Source: Candidatus Acetothermia bacterium | GTDB taxonomy: Bacteria > Bipolaricaulota > Bipolaricaulia > Bipolaricaulales > Bipolaricaulaceae | Reading direction: 5' to 3' | Assembly: GCA_003562845.1 (NCBI GenBank) | Contig: PWTL01000071.1 | Coordinates: forward strand, 1-64,000 | Length of the DNA stretch: 64,000 nucleotides | Part shown: positions 28,155 through 40,154 of the stretch, piece after piece | Numbering within the stretch: the stretch's first letter is position 1 | Layout of the letters: every line of letters starts with the position of its first letter | Notes under the pieces: model-generated | Seen by the model: only the letters and a program-made list of their open reading frames with translations | Database searches by the model: none | Told to the model about the DNA's origin: nothing | Translations under genes and position numbers: made by a program

Positions 28155-28769
28155 ATGCCGGTGAAGGGAAGGAGCAGCATGTCGGGAACAAATAGTAGAA
28201 GAGGCGTAGTGGTAGCAGGGTTTGTCCTGCTGGGGACATTGACAGCTGTGGTGCTTTCGGGAGCGGCTGTGGATCGCTTGCCTTCTGCTTGTGCGGACAG
28301 AGAAGTACGAGCAGCAGAATCCTCGGAGCCGGTCCAAGCAGCAGTGGGAGTGGAACCGGGCAAGGTAGCCCAGGAGTTCACATTACCTGATCTGGACGAA
28401 CAGCCACTATCGCTCTCCGAGCTGCGGGGGTGTGTGGTGGTGATCGAGTTCTGGGCCAGTTGGTGCCCCCCGTGCTGGGAGTCAGCACGACACTTGGACG
28501 AGCTGCGTCAGAGACATGAAGGACGGGGCTTGGTGGTGGTCGGGGTGAGCCTGGACTACAGTCGGGCGGCCATCGACAGATTTCTGCAGGAGGTGGGAGA
28601 TCCAGGGATGGTCGTCCTGTGGGGATCCTTGGCGGAGGCCAGGGGGGTGGCGGAGAAGTACGAGGTGCGGGCTATTCCCCGAGCTCTGGTGATCGACAGG
28701 CGTGGCGTGATTCGTTTTGTCGGCCATCCTGCCCGCATCACTGACAGCCTGTTAGAACCACTGTGGTAA
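28155..28769 (+). CDS. TlpA-type thioredoxin-fold (thiol:disulfide) protein
   Basis: N-terminal TM; VVVIEFWASWCPPCWESARHLDEL; VRAIPRALVIDRRGVIRFVGHPA. Confidence 0.88.
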   Translation: MPVKGRSSMSGTNSRRGVVVAGFVLLGTLTAVVLSGAAVDRLPSACADREVRAAESSEPVQAAVGVEPGKVAQEFTLPDLDEQPLSLSELRGCVVVIEFWASWCPPCWESARHLDELRQRHEGRGLVVVGVSLDYSRAAIDRFLQEVGDPGMVVLWGSLAEARGVAEKYEVRAIPRALVIDRRGVIRFVGHPARITDSLLEPLW

Positions 28770-28850
28770 GCACTTCTTAGAGCAATGGGCGTTGTGACCT
28801 TCCGGGGCGCTGTGGTTGACAGGCCCTGTGCGGCGGGCCTAGGATGCATC

Positions 28851-30224
28851 ATGACCCTGTGGAGAGTCTGTGGGCTGCTCGTGGGACTGTGCTCTGTGGT
28901 GGTGGTGGCGACCCAGGCGGATTCCGTCTGGCTGCTGGAGGTCCGAGGGGAGATCGGCCGGGGCACGGTGAGCTATCTGCGTTCAGGCATCGCCGCCGCG
29001 GACGAGGCGGGGGCATCGGCGGTAGTATTGGACTTCTTCACTCCTGGTGGGTACCTGGATGCCGCCAGCGCGGCCCGCGAACTGATCCTGCACTCACCGG
29101 TTCCCACTATCGCCTATGTAAATGGGGAGGCGTTCTCCGCCGGCGCGCTTCTGGCCCTGGCTTGCGAGCGCATTTACTTTGTCTCCGGGGGAGTTATGGG
29201 AGCGGCAACACCGGTTATCTTTGACGGAGCCACCATGCAGGAGGCGTCGGAGAAGATGGTGTCGGCGGTGCGAGCTCTGTTTCGCAGCACTGCTCAGGCG
29301 CGAGGCCGCAGGGCTGAGGTTGCCGAAGCAATGGTCGACGCCAAGTTGGTCGTGGAAGGCCTGGTGGGAGAGGGAGTGCTGCTAACGCTGACAGCGGACG
29401 AGGCCGCCCAGTGGGGATACTCGGAAGGGAAGGCGAACTCTGTAGCGGAGCTGCTGGAGATTGCGGGTTTGGGGGGGGCGGCGGTGGAACGGTACGCGTT
29501 CCGCTGGTCCGATCGGGCCCTGGAGGTGCTCACCTCCCCCTGGGTGGCGGGCCTGCTCATCACGGTGGGGATGCTTGGGTTGATCTCGGAGCTGGTCACT
29601 CCAGGATTGGGCTTTGCCGGAGTGGCTGGGGCCATATCGTTGGGTCTGTTCCTGTGGGCGCACTTTTTGGTGGGAATCGCCGGCTGGGAGTCGCTGGTCT
29701 TCTTCCTTGGTGGTGTGGTGGCAATTGTTCTGGAGCTGCTTGTGTTCACCGGTAGTGACTTCGGCGTTGCGGGGCTCGCAGGGCTAGTGCTTATCGGGAT
29801 GGGTTTTTACACGGCGATGGTGGGGCCATTTACCCGTCCGGACGAAGCTCTGTGGGCGATTGGGGCAGTGTCGTTAGCGTTGGTGGTGGCTTTGGTGGGG
29901 TCCGTGTTGCTCCTTACTCGGCTACCCCGAAGTCGGCTCCGTTTAGGAGGGGTGATCCTGTCCACGGCGCTGAGGGGCCGAGCGTACGATGTTGAACCCA
30001 CCGACTCCTCCAGCGGCAAGATCTGGCTGGGCAAGGTAGGTGTGGCGGTTACGGATCTTCGGCCCATCGGCGTCGCCCTGATCGATCGGGAGAGGGTTGA
30101 TGTGGTTTGTGAGGAAGGCTTCTTGCCCAGAGGCACGGGCATTGTGGTGGTCCGGGATGAGGGATATCGTAAGGTGGTTACTCGTTCGGATGCTGGTCAA
30201 CGCACTGTGGAGGTGACAGGATGA
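28851..30224 (+). CDS. NfeD-family membrane-bound ClpP-class protease homolog
   Basis: [22 protein letters not shown] (Ser), four C-terminal TMs, NfeD OB-fold tail [39 protein letters not shown]. Confidence 0.9.
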   Translation: MTLWRVCGLLVGLCSVVVVATQADSVWLLEVRGEIGRGTVSYLRSGIAAADEAGASAVVLDFFTPGGYLDAASAARELILHSPVPTIAYVNGEAFSAGALLALACERIYFVSGGVMGAATPVIFDGATMQEASEKMVSAVRALFRSTAQARGRRAEVAEAMVDAKLVVEGLVGEGVLLTLTADEAAQWGYSEGKANSVAELLEIAGLGGAAVERYAFRWSDRALEVLTSPWVAGLLITVGMLGLISELVTPGLGFAGVAGAISLGLFLWAHFLVGIAGWESLVFFLGGVVAIVLELLVFTGSDFGVAGLAGLVLIGMGFYTAMVGPFTRPDEALWAIGAVSLALVVALVGSVLLLTRLPRSRLRLGGVILSTALRGRAYDVEPTDSSSGKIWLGKVGVAVTDLRPIGVALIDRERVDVVCEEGFLPRGTGIVVVRDEGYRKVVTRSDAGQRTVEVTG

Positions 30225-31231
30225 GCCCGCTGGTTTTTGTGATCGCAGGTCTGGCCATACTTGTGCTGTGGCTCTTTTTCTACTTCGTCCCTGTGGGGCT
30301 GTGGATCTCGGCCATAGCTGCGGGGCTTCCAATAGGGCCGGGATCGTTCATCGGGATGCGACTGCGCAAGGTAAGCCCGCACAGGGTTGTGGGCCCGATG
30401 ATCGCCGCGTGGAAGGCGGGACTGGAACTCACGACCTCGAACCTCGAAGCGCATTACCTCGCCGGGGGCAATGTGGATCGGGTGGTACGTGCCCTGATTT
30501 CGGCGGACAAGGCCAGCATTGGCCTCGACTTCCAGCGAGCGGCGGCCATTGACCTCGCTGGAAGGGATGTGCAGGATGCAGTGGCCATGTCCGTCAACCC
30601 GCGGGTGATCGAGACTCCGCGGGTGGGTGCCGTGGCTGCTGACGGAATCCAGCTGTTCGCTGTGGCCAAGGTCACCGTGCGGGCGAACATCGAGCGGCTG
30701 GTCGGCGGGGCCACTGAGGAGACCATCATCGCCCGGGTCGGCGAGGGCATCGTCTCCGGCATCGGCTCCGCAGAGAACCACAAGGCAGTGTTGGAGAATC
30801 CTGACTCCATCTCCAAGAGAGTCCTAGAGCGTGGACTGGACGCCGGTACAGCGTTCGAGATCCTGTCCATCGACATTGCAGACGTGGACGTGGGGAAGAA
30901 CATCGGCGCCCAATTGCAGACTGATCAGGCCGAGGCTGATCTCAAGGTGGCTCGGGCAAAGGCCGAGGAGCGTCGGGCCATGGCCGTGGCTCAGGAGCAA
31001 GAGATGAGCGCTCTGGTACAGGAACGCCGGGCCGCAGTGGTGGAGGCCGAGGCCGAGGTCCCCCGGGCCATCGCTGAGGCGTTCCGCAGCGGACAGCTGG
31101 GGGTCATGGACTACTACCGCATGCGCAACATCCAGGCCGACACGCAGATGCGCGAGGGGTTGTCTGGGAAACAGAGGGACAGTGGGCCTGCAGATGAGCC
31201 GCGCCGAGAGCGACGGCAGAGGGAGGAGTGA
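30221..31231 (+). CDS. floA: Flotillin-like protein FloA (YqfA)
   Basis: [68 protein letters not shown]; immediately after nfeD (ATGA overlap). Confidence 0.93.
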   Translation: MSPLVFVIAGLAILVLWLFFYFVPVGLWISAIAAGLPIGPGSFIGMRLRKVSPHRVVGPMIAAWKAGLELTTSNLEAHYLAGGNVDRVVRALISADKASIGLDFQRAAAIDLAGRDVQDAVAMSVNPRVIETPRVGAVAADGIQLFAVAKVTVRANIERLVGGATEETIIARVGEGIVSGIGSAENHKAVLENPDSISKRVLERGLDAGTAFEILSIDIADVDVGKNIGAQLQTDQAEADLKVARAKAEERRAMAVAQEQEMSALVQERRAAVVEAEAEVPRAIAEAFRSGQLGVMDYYRMRNIQADTQMREGLSGKQRDSGPADEPRRERRQREE

Positions 31232-31234
31232 CCT

Positions 31235-31369
31235 GTGGACGAACCTCAGATCAGGGACGAAGTTCGGAGGATCCTCCAGCGGGATCCGCGCGTGGGCATT
31301 CTGCTTGCGGAGATACTGGCTCCCCCCCTCGCCGCAGAGGATGCCCCGGTGAAACCTTGGGAACGCTGA
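31235..31369 (+). CDS. 44-aa hypothetical protein downstream of floA (below ORF-track size cutoff)
   Basis: GTG 31235 with GGGAGGAG upstream: VDEPQIRDEVRRILQRDPRVGILLAEILAPPLAAEDAPVKPWER*. Confidence 0.5.
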   Translation: MDEPQIRDEVRRILQRDPRVGILLAEILAPPLAAEDAPVKPWER

Positions 31370-31383
31370 GATAGGGCGGCCGG

Positions 31384-32739
31384 TCACGCTCTGCTGAGGG
31401 CGTCCACCGCCCGTTCAAGGCCCATACGCCGGGAGCCCTTTACCAGTAGGAGGGACGGGCTCCCTGCCAAGTCTTCGGCGATATGCTGAACGAGGGAGTC
31501 GAGCTCCTCCGCTTCCGCTGCTCCAGGTCCTTCCCAATGGGCGAAGGCCGCCGCAGCTCGCTCTCCGAAGCAGTACAGACGGTCAAGACCCTGCCAGTTG
31601 GCTTCCTCGACCATTTTGCGGTGATAACACGCTTCTTGCGGACCCAGGTCCAGCATGTCCCCGAGCAGGGCAGCCCTCCGTTCAACGGGGAGGTGGAGAG
31701 AAGTCAAGCTGTGCATCGCTGCCCGCACCGATAGAGGATTGGCGTTGTACGAGTCGTCCAGTATCCAGCCAAACGGTGCGGAACGCAGTTCCAGACGGTG
31801 GTGAATAGGTTGTACGTCTGCTAAAGCGCGTGCAGCCGGCTCCGGCCGTACACCCATGGCCCAGGCCATGGCCAGGGCGCCGCTGGCCAATACGGCCACA
31901 TGTTCTCCTAACATCGGCACACTGACCTCTATCACTCCGGGCGGCGTCTCCACCCGGAAGCGGATCCCGCTGGGGTCCTGATCAACTACGTCGTGTGGGC
32001 GGAAGTCAGCCTGAGGGTTGCGCCCAAAGCGCAACACAACCGCCCGGCAGCGCTCGATGCGTTCCCGCAAGTGAGGGTAGTCCCAGGCCAGGGCCAGCGC
32101 GCCCTCTTCGGGCACAGCCTCCGCCAGTTCCCACTTGGCCTCGGCGACGTCCTCAATGGTCCCCACTGTGGCTAGGTGTGCTTCGCCGACGCCGGTGATT
32201 ATCCCTCCCCAAGGTCGTGCCAGCTCGGTCAAGCGACGGATCTCCCCCCGCGCGCTCATGCCCATCTCCAATACCACAGCCTCTGCGTCGTCGGGGACAG
32301 AGAGAATGGCCAGGGGCACTCCCAGCTCTGTGTTGTAGCTCTCGGGAGCCCTGAATGTTCTGTAGCGCGCAGACAGCGCTGCCGTCAACAGCTCCTTAGT
32401 GGTAGTCTTGCCGAACGAGCCGGTCACCCCGACAACCGGAACCTGGAGCTGGCGCCGCCGCCAGGCGGCCAGGTCCCACAGTGCTCGCTGTGTGTTCTCG
32501 GCAAGGAGGAGATTGTGTCCTTCAGAAACAGGGCGGTTCACCAAGGCTCCCGCAGCTCCGCGGGCAAAGGCCTCCTTGAGAAAAGCATGTCCGTCATGTC
32601 TCCTGCCGGGAAGGGCTACGAACAGGTCTCCGGGGCGGACGCGCCGGGAATCGCAGGTGGCTCCGGTGGCGCAGCATGGCTCGCGCACCTGCCCCAGACG
32701 GGCATCCACGGCCCGGGCTGCCTGCCGCAAGTCCCACAC
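31384..32739 (-). CDS. murF: UDP-N-acetylmuramoyl-tripeptide-D-Ala-D-Ala ligase
   Basis: GDLFVALPGRRHDGHAFL, VVGVTGSFGKTTTKELL, ILDDSYNANPLSVRAAM. Confidence 0.95.
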   Translation of the reverse strand: MWDLRQAARAVDARLGQVREPCCATGATCDSRRVRPGDLFVALPGRRHDGHAFLKEAFARGAAGALVNRPVSEGHNLLLAENTQRALWDLAAWRRRQLQVPVVGVTGSFGKTTTKELLTAALSARYRTFRAPESYNTELGVPLAILSVPDDAEAVVLEMGMSARGEIRRLTELARPWGGIITGVGEAHLATVGTIEDVAEAKWELAEAVPEEGALALAWDYPHLRERIERCRAVVLRFGRNPQADFRPHDVVDQDPSGIRFRVETPPGVIEVSVPMLGEHVAVLASGALAMAWAMGVRPEPAARALADVQPIHHRLELRSAPFGWILDDSYNANPLSVRAAMHSLTSLHLPVERRAALLGDMLDLGPQEACYHRKMVEEANWQGLDRLYCFGERAAAAFAHWEGPGAAEAEELDSLVQHIAEDLAGSPSLLLVKGSRRMGLERAVDALSRA

Positions 32740-32740
32740 G

Positions 32741-34513
32741 TCAGCCTCCCCGGTCCAGGGGTATATACACGGAGACTTCGCCGGCGACGACCGTGTCGGG
32801 CAGAGTGACGGTCCGCCCGTCTATGCCTGCCAGATACTCGACGCCCGTGAGTTCCGACAGGGGGTCGAGCAAGAACAGCTCCACGGTCAGCATGTCGTTG
32901 GACGGTACTCCTTCGATGTACGTGATCAGATCACCCAGAGTCTCCAGCAGTGGTGGTGCTTCTCCGCGCTCCATGGGGCGGGGTCCTCCGTAGGCGCGCA
33001 GCTCGACGTAGGGTCCCTGGGCGGACAGGGGGATGCTCAGCTCTCCTGACCAGTCCTGCTCCTCACCGCGCCAGTCTCGGGCGTACACAGTGAACGGCAC
33101 AATGTCCCCGGGTCCGAACGTCCGTCCGTGTACCACGAGGTCGGTGATAACCGTGGCCCGGAATCCTCGGGTCACCTCGGCCTGCAGACGCACCACTGTC
33201 AGCTCAGGATCCTGAAATTCGTTGTACTGCAGGATGTTGAGCACTGCGGCCGCCTCCCAGGGGACATAGGCGGCCACGTCTTGAGTGGACAAAAACACGT
33301 TGTCCCGGACCAGAGGACGAGGCATCCCCTCTCCTTGAAACACGTAGCTGACGGACACTGTCCCTTCTCCTACGCGGTCCAGGGCACGGTCGGTGGTCTC
33401 CAAGCCGGCCAGGTACAAAAGGAGCGCCTGCAATCGTGGCTCCTCGGCCATGACGGCGTTCAAGGGATAACTCTCCGTCCGGCCCTCGGCTGCAGCAGTG
33501 ACCTCGAAGTTCAGCTCGATCCCTGCCGGCGGGAGGTCAGTGCGGCCACCCACTGCCGCCCAGCGGTCGGCGAGGACGCCACCCTCCACCTGTCCCAGGG
33601 TTCCGAATTTGAACGGTGCATCCAGTGCCTGCACGGTGTCCATGACGTGTGCTTGGGTGAGGAAGTACCGCGAGGGACCGGAGAACAGAAAGTGGTGCCC
33701 CAGGGCCACCATGGCCGAGCCCTCCACCTCGGTGACCGTGCCCAGTGCGCCGATCGTCATGTCCCCCACCATCAGGCCCACCCCCACCGGACCGCCAGGG
33801 CGCAGTTCCCAGTCGCTGGCCCCTGACACCCCGGCCGCGGAGATGACGCGGGGAATGCCCAGGTCGTCTAGTCCGGGGATAGAGTCAGCCCAGGGAGGCA
33901 GAAGCTCTGTTAAGGGGGAGTCGAACGCCTTGAGGTCGAGCCCCTCCCGGAGGGCCCGCACCGCCCGCTCTGAGAGTCCGGAAGTCAGCACCGGGGCTTG
34001 CAGCGGCCAACTGCACAGCTCACTTTCCTCTGCTTGGCCCTGCTGAAGGCTGGGTTGGGGACGTGCCGGGGGGTCGGGTTTGATGCGCGGTAGCTCCGGC
34101 AGAGGGCGATCCTTGTCCTGCACCTCCTGCAATACTTCCAGCATGTCCTGGACAGGGGTGACAAGGCCCAGTGGTCGCTCCGGCTCCGCTGCCCACACTG
34201 CGGCTCTAGAGAGCGCCCCCGCCAGACGTCCGTCCAGGTACACTGGGCTCCCGGACATGCCTTGCGCTATTCCCCCGGAGCGCTCGATGGCTTCCCCTGA
34301 GGCGCGGATGACTATGAACTGCTGACGGACACCCGGTTCAGTTATCAGCCCCACTACCTCGACCTGGAACTCCACCAGCTCTTCACCGGACACCACAGTG
34401 AGGCCGTACCCTGTCATGCCCGGAGTGATCTCATCCAGCGGTATGTACTCGCCGCCGGCCGCGCCCGCTGCCAGCAGCATCGCCGCCAGCGCCACTGAAC
34501 ACACATACCTCAT
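32741..34513 (-). CDS. SpoIVB-like S55 family serine peptidase domain protein, secreted
   Basis: Signal peptide; YIPLDEITPGMTGYGLTVVSGEELVEFQVEVVGLI...ERSGGIAQGMSGSPVYLDGRLAGALSRA; MVALGHHFLFSGPSRYFLTQAHV. Confidence 0.8.
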   Translation of the reverse strand: MRYVCSVALAAMLLAAGAAGGEYIPLDEITPGMTGYGLTVVSGEELVEFQVEVVGLITEPGVRQQFIVIRASGEAIERSGGIAQGMSGSPVYLDGRLAGALSRAAVWAAEPERPLGLVTPVQDMLEVLQEVQDKDRPLPELPRIKPDPPARPQPSLQQGQAEESELCSWPLQAPVLTSGLSERAVRALREGLDLKAFDSPLTELLPPWADSIPGLDDLGIPRVISAAGVSGASDWELRPGGPVGVGLMVGDMTIGALGTVTEVEGSAMVALGHHFLFSGPSRYFLTQAHVMDTVQALDAPFKFGTLGQVEGGVLADRWAAVGGRTDLPPAGIELNFEVTAAAEGRTESYPLNAVMAEEPRLQALLLYLAGLETTDRALDRVGEGTVSVSYVFQGEGMPRPLVRDNVFLSTQDVAAYVPWEAAAVLNILQYNEFQDPELTVVRLQAEVTRGFRATVITDLVVHGRTFGPGDIVPFTVYARDWRGEEQDWSGELSIPLSAQGPYVELRAYGGPRPMERGEAPPLLETLGDLITYIEGVPSNDMLTVELFLLDPLSELTGVEYLAGIDGRTVTLPDTVVAGEVSVYIPLDRGG

Positions 34514-35634
34514 GTCCTCCCCTTTGCCAGGCGTACGGCCTGGGCTGCCCCCTCCTCCATTGCCTCCACCGGTACCAGTCCGCTTCGGCTGAGGATGTCT
34601 CGCCCCTCGGCAGCGTTGGTTCCGGTGAGGCGGACCACAACGGGTAGGCCCGCAGGAAGAGAATCTGTAGCCTCGCTGATCCCCTTGGCCACCTCATCGC
34701 AGCGAGTAATGCCCCCGAACACGTTTATCAGGAGGGCGTCGAGTTTCTTCTCCCTGTTGACGATGTCCAGTGCGGTCTTGACCCTATCGGAACGAGCTCC
34801 GCCGCCAATGTCCAGAAAGTTGGCCGGCTGCCCGCCGGCCTGGGCCACCAGGTCCAGGGTCGCCATAACTAGCCCGGCGCCGTTGCCGATGATGCCGATA
34901 TTTCCATCCAAGCGGACATAGTGAAGCCCAGCTTCGCTGGCCTCAGTTTCCAGTGGGTCCTGGTCCCCTTCCCGGAGGCCCTCGAATTGCTGTCCGGGGT
35001 GGTGGTCGTCGTCCAGTATCACCTTGGCATCCAAGGCCAGCAGTCCGTCCTCAGTCTCCGCAAGCGGGTTGATCTCCACCAATTGGGCTTCGTAGTTGAG
35101 GAACATATGGTAGAGTTTTGTCGCCACGCCGGCGAGGGCTTTGCGCAGGGAATGTGGTGCGGGCTGCAATAGGCGGCGCAGACGGAAGGGGAGGAGACCT
35201 TCCAAGACCGGCACAGGTACCTGCCGCACCTTCTGTGGTTGGGCACGCGCTACATCCTCGATGTCCACCCCACCGGTGGGCGAGTAAATGAACACGGGCG
35301 ACCGCCGGCGCCGGTCGAGGGTGACGCTCAGGTAGTGTTCCGCCTGGACGTCGGCGGCGGCCACGGCCAACAGTTCCCGCACAGGGTAGGACTTCAGCTC
35401 CATGTGGAGGAGTTCTGCGGCAACTCGCCGCGCTTCGTCGGGCGTCGTCGCCGTACGAATGCCGCCGGCCTTGCCCCTGCCGCCAACTGGAACTTGGGCT
35501 TTGAGTACCACCGCCCCGCCGATGTTCGCGGCTACTTGGCGAGACTCCTCGGGGCTACGGACCACAGAGCCTTGGGGAACCGGAATTCCTGCTCGTGCCA
35601 ACAGCTCTCGTCCTTGCCATTCCAACAGGCGCAC
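34510..35634 (-). CDS. sucC: Succinate-CoA ligase [ADP-forming] beta-subunit-like
   Basis: VRLLEWQGRELLARAGIPVPQG, VLKAQVPVGGRGKAGGI, LVEINPLAETEDGLLALDAKVILDDD, FLDIGGGA, INVFGGITRCDEVAKGI. Confidence 0.92.
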   Translation of the reverse strand: MRLLEWQGRELLARAGIPVPQGSVVRSPEESRQVAANIGGAVVLKAQVPVGGRGKAGGIRTATTPDEARRVAAELLHMELKSYPVRELLAVAAADVQAEHYLSVTLDRRRRSPVFIYSPTGGVDIEDVARAQPQKVRQVPVPVLEGLLPFRLRRLLQPAPHSLRKALAGVATKLYHMFLNYEAQLVEINPLAETEDGLLALDAKVILDDDHHPGQQFEGLREGDQDPLETEASEAGLHYVRLDGNIGIIGNGAGLVMATLDLVAQAGGQPANFLDIGGGARSDRVKTALDIVNREKKLDALLINVFGGITRCDEVAKGISEATDSLPAGLPVVVRLTGTNAAEGRDILSRSGLVPVEAMEEGAAQAVRLAKGRT

Positions 35635-35728
35635 GAAACCTCCTTTGTTTGTCCGTCTGAGCATAACTCTCGTGCCGGCTACGGGCCAGGCCATGGTAGT
35701 GGGCCTAGCGGCCGCAAAGCCTGTCTCT

Positions 35729-37688
<1,960 letters not shown>

Positions 37689-37703
37689 CCTGCCTGCGCC
37701 GGG

Positions 37704-38183
37704 CTACCTCTCCAGGAGCTGGGCCTCCAAAAAGTCGGCCACTTCCTCCGCATCAGGTGGCAGGACTGGTATTCCATCGGGCACCCGGGGTCTGCCCTCG
37801 GCCACCACGGCCAACACCGGAATGAGCCCAGCCAAGGGTTCGCCGCTTCTGTAGACTTCTATCTTGACGAAGCTCGACCTCTTGAACCCCTCCAAGAGGA
37901 CCACATCGAGATCCCCGAGGTGTTGGAGGACGAGGGCTTCGGTGGCCAGTTCCTCGTGATCCCACAGTAGCGCCCCACCGGAGTCGGAAAGCACCAACAC
38001 CCTCTCGGCGCCCGCCCGCCGGTGGAGATAGGAGTCTTTACCGGGAGAGTCCAGTTCCACGTCCGGGGCGACATGCTTGGCCGTGCCCACACGGAGCCCG
38101 CGGGCGCGCAAGGCGGGAACGAGGCGGCGGATCAACGCCGTCTTCCCCGCGTTGTGGTGGCCGATGATGGCGAGCGCCTTCAT
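37704..38183 (-). CDS. mobB: MobB-like molybdopterin-guanine dinucleotide adapter GTPase
   Basis: MKALAIIGHHNAGKTALIRRLVPALRARGLRVGTAKHVAPDVELDSPGKDSYLHRRAGA, VVLLEGFKRSSFVKIEV; start moved to ATG 38183. Confidence 0.85.
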   Translation of the reverse strand: MKALAIIGHHNAGKTALIRRLVPALRARGLRVGTAKHVAPDVELDSPGKDSYLHRRAGAERVLVLSDSGGALLWDHEELATEALVLQHLGDLDVVLLEGFKRSSFVKIEVYRSGEPLAGLIPVLAVVAEGRPRVPDGIPVLPPDAEEVADFLEAQLLER

Positions 38184-38190
38184 CTCTCGC

Positions 38191-40035
38191 TCACCGGCAC
38201 CCCCGCTGTGCCAGCTCTTCCAGCCCGGCAGAGCGCAGCCGCTCGTCTGTGGGACCGCACTCGTCCCAACCCCGCAGCCTGTAATACTCCTCCCGCTCCC
38301 GGCGGAACGCCTCGCGGTCGATGGGGCGTGATGCGGAAGCGCCTCTGGGCAGGGGATCATGCAGGCGATCCGGCAGCCGGTCGTGCTCAGACCGGTAGCC
38401 ACAAAGGCCCGAGTACAGCCGCAAAAGGTCGAAGTTGCGCCCGCCGATGTCCAACATCCCTTGGGCATCGATGCTCTCTCCGGTGGCCGCTGCCAACAGC
38501 TCCCGCAGCTCAGGGAAGTTGTACCTTGGACCAGTCATGGAAGTGGTGAACACGCACATAACTAGAGAATTATTGAACGAGCGCAGGTTCTCGTAGAGGA
38601 CGGCGATCGACGCCTTGCCCTCCAGCTGGAAGCGGTCCACCGCGTCCTTCACGCCCAATTCGGGCGTGGGGGAGTCCTGCTCCAGCATGGTGTCGTGCAT
38701 ACCCTCGAGGTGGGTGGCCCCGCGGGGGCTGATGGCGTAGGAGAGGCCGAGGCCCACCTTCCCTCGCGGCTCGTGCATGGGGAGCTCGACTCCCTTGACC
38801 GTCATCACGAAGTTCGCGCCGACTGAACGAGCCCAGCTGTCCAGGCCGCCGGCGATGGCGTCCCCTAGGCCTTCTCGTTCCCCTATCTTGCGCACCCAGG
38901 TGACCATGGCCTGCGGGTCTCCCCAGGGCACCTCCTCGCTGATGAGCTTGCGCTCGGATGCCTCCATGAGGGTAGCCACCGCCACGCCTGCGGAGATCGT
39001 GTCCAGGCCGTAGGCGTTGCAGAGCTGGTTGCCCAAGGCTATGGCCGACAGGTCGGAGACCCCGCACAACGACCCCAGAGCGCCCACGGTCTCGTACTCC
39101 GGCCCGCCGTACAGCGGGTGCACCTCCTGTCCCGCGAAGCTCGTTTTCACCGCCCTCTTGCAGCGGATGGGGCAGCCGGTACACGTCTCGCGCTCTGTGA
39201 GGATGGTATCGGCCATGCGCTCTCCGCTGATGGCATCAGCTTCGTCGAACACGCCTTGCTGGAAGTTTTGCGTGGGGAGGACGCCTGTCTCGCACAGTCC
39301 CAGCACTCCGCCGGCGGTGCCATAGCGTCCTAGTCTCTGTGCTCCCTTGCTCTCGGCGAGGGCGCGGCCGAACGCAGCTCGCAGGCGGGCGAACGCTTCC
39401 CTGTCCGCCAACGGTTTGTCCTCGTGCCCCTTCACGGCCACGGCCTTCAACCTCTTTGCTCCCATGACCGCCCCCAGGCCGGGCCTTCCCGCCGAACGGT
39501 TCACATCGTGCATAACGCAGGCCATCTGCACCTGTCGCTCCCCTGCCGGGCCGATGCACGCCACGCGTGTCCCCGGGTGAAGATCCTTCAACATCCGATC
39601 TGTGTCCAAAGTCTGACTTCCCCACAGTTTTCCCGCCGGCTTGAGTTCAGCCTTGCCCTCGCTGAGGAGGAGGTACACCGGCTTGGCCGCGCGGCCACGG
39701 ATGATAATTCCGTCGTAACCGGAGCGCCCCAGCTCGTGTCCCAAGTACCCTCCCACGTAGGAGCACGCTATGGAGCCGGTCTTAGGGGACACTGCCATCA
39801 ACACGTGCCGCCCCGCCCCGGCAAGGCCCGTCCCTTGAAAGGGTCCGCTGGCGAACACCAGCGCGTTTTCCGGGGCGAAGGCATCTGTCCCGGGAGGGAC
39901 CAACTCCAACAACAGCCGAGCGGCGATCCCTCTCCCGCCGAGATGCAAACGGTACCAGTTCTCCGGTATCTCCCGGTCTGTGAACTCTGCATTCGTGAGG
40001 TCAACATCCAAGTACCTGCCGAAAGTCCCTCGCAT
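38191..40035 (-). CDS. aor: Tungsten-containing aldehyde:ferredoxin oxidoreductase family protein
   Basis: MRGTFGRYLDVDLTNAEFTDREIPENWYRLHLGGRGIAARLLLEL, SGPFQGTGLAGAGRHV, CTGCPIRCKRAV, AISPRGATHLEG. Confidence 0.94.
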   Translation of the reverse strand: MRGTFGRYLDVDLTNAEFTDREIPENWYRLHLGGRGIAARLLLELVPPGTDAFAPENALVFASGPFQGTGLAGAGRHVLMAVSPKTGSIACSYVGGYLGHELGRSGYDGIIIRGRAAKPVYLLLSEGKAELKPAGKLWGSQTLDTDRMLKDLHPGTRVACIGPAGERQVQMACVMHDVNRSAGRPGLGAVMGAKRLKAVAVKGHEDKPLADREAFARLRAAFGRALAESKGAQRLGRYGTAGGVLGLCETGVLPTQNFQQGVFDEADAISGERMADTILTERETCTGCPIRCKRAVKTSFAGQEVHPLYGGPEYETVGALGSLCGVSDLSAIALGNQLCNAYGLDTISAGVAVATLMEASERKLISEEVPWGDPQAMVTWVRKIGEREGLGDAIAGGLDSWARSVGANFVMTVKGVELPMHEPRGKVGLGLSYAISPRGATHLEGMHDTMLEQDSPTPELGVKDAVDRFQLEGKASIAVLYENLRSFNNSLVMCVFTTSMTGPRYNFPELRELLAAATGESIDAQGMLDIGGRNFDLLRLYSGLCGYRSEHDRLPDRLHDPLPRGASASRPIDREAFRREREEYYRLRGWDECGPTDERLRSAGLEELAQRGCR

Positions 40036-40154
40036 ACCATATCCCCCTTTCACCTGTCCATTCTACTACACTGGCTGTGATGCCCCAGAGGAGGCGGTGG
40101 CATGCGGTACCATGGACTCATGTTCGATTTCTTCCGGTGGCGGACGAGGGCGCT

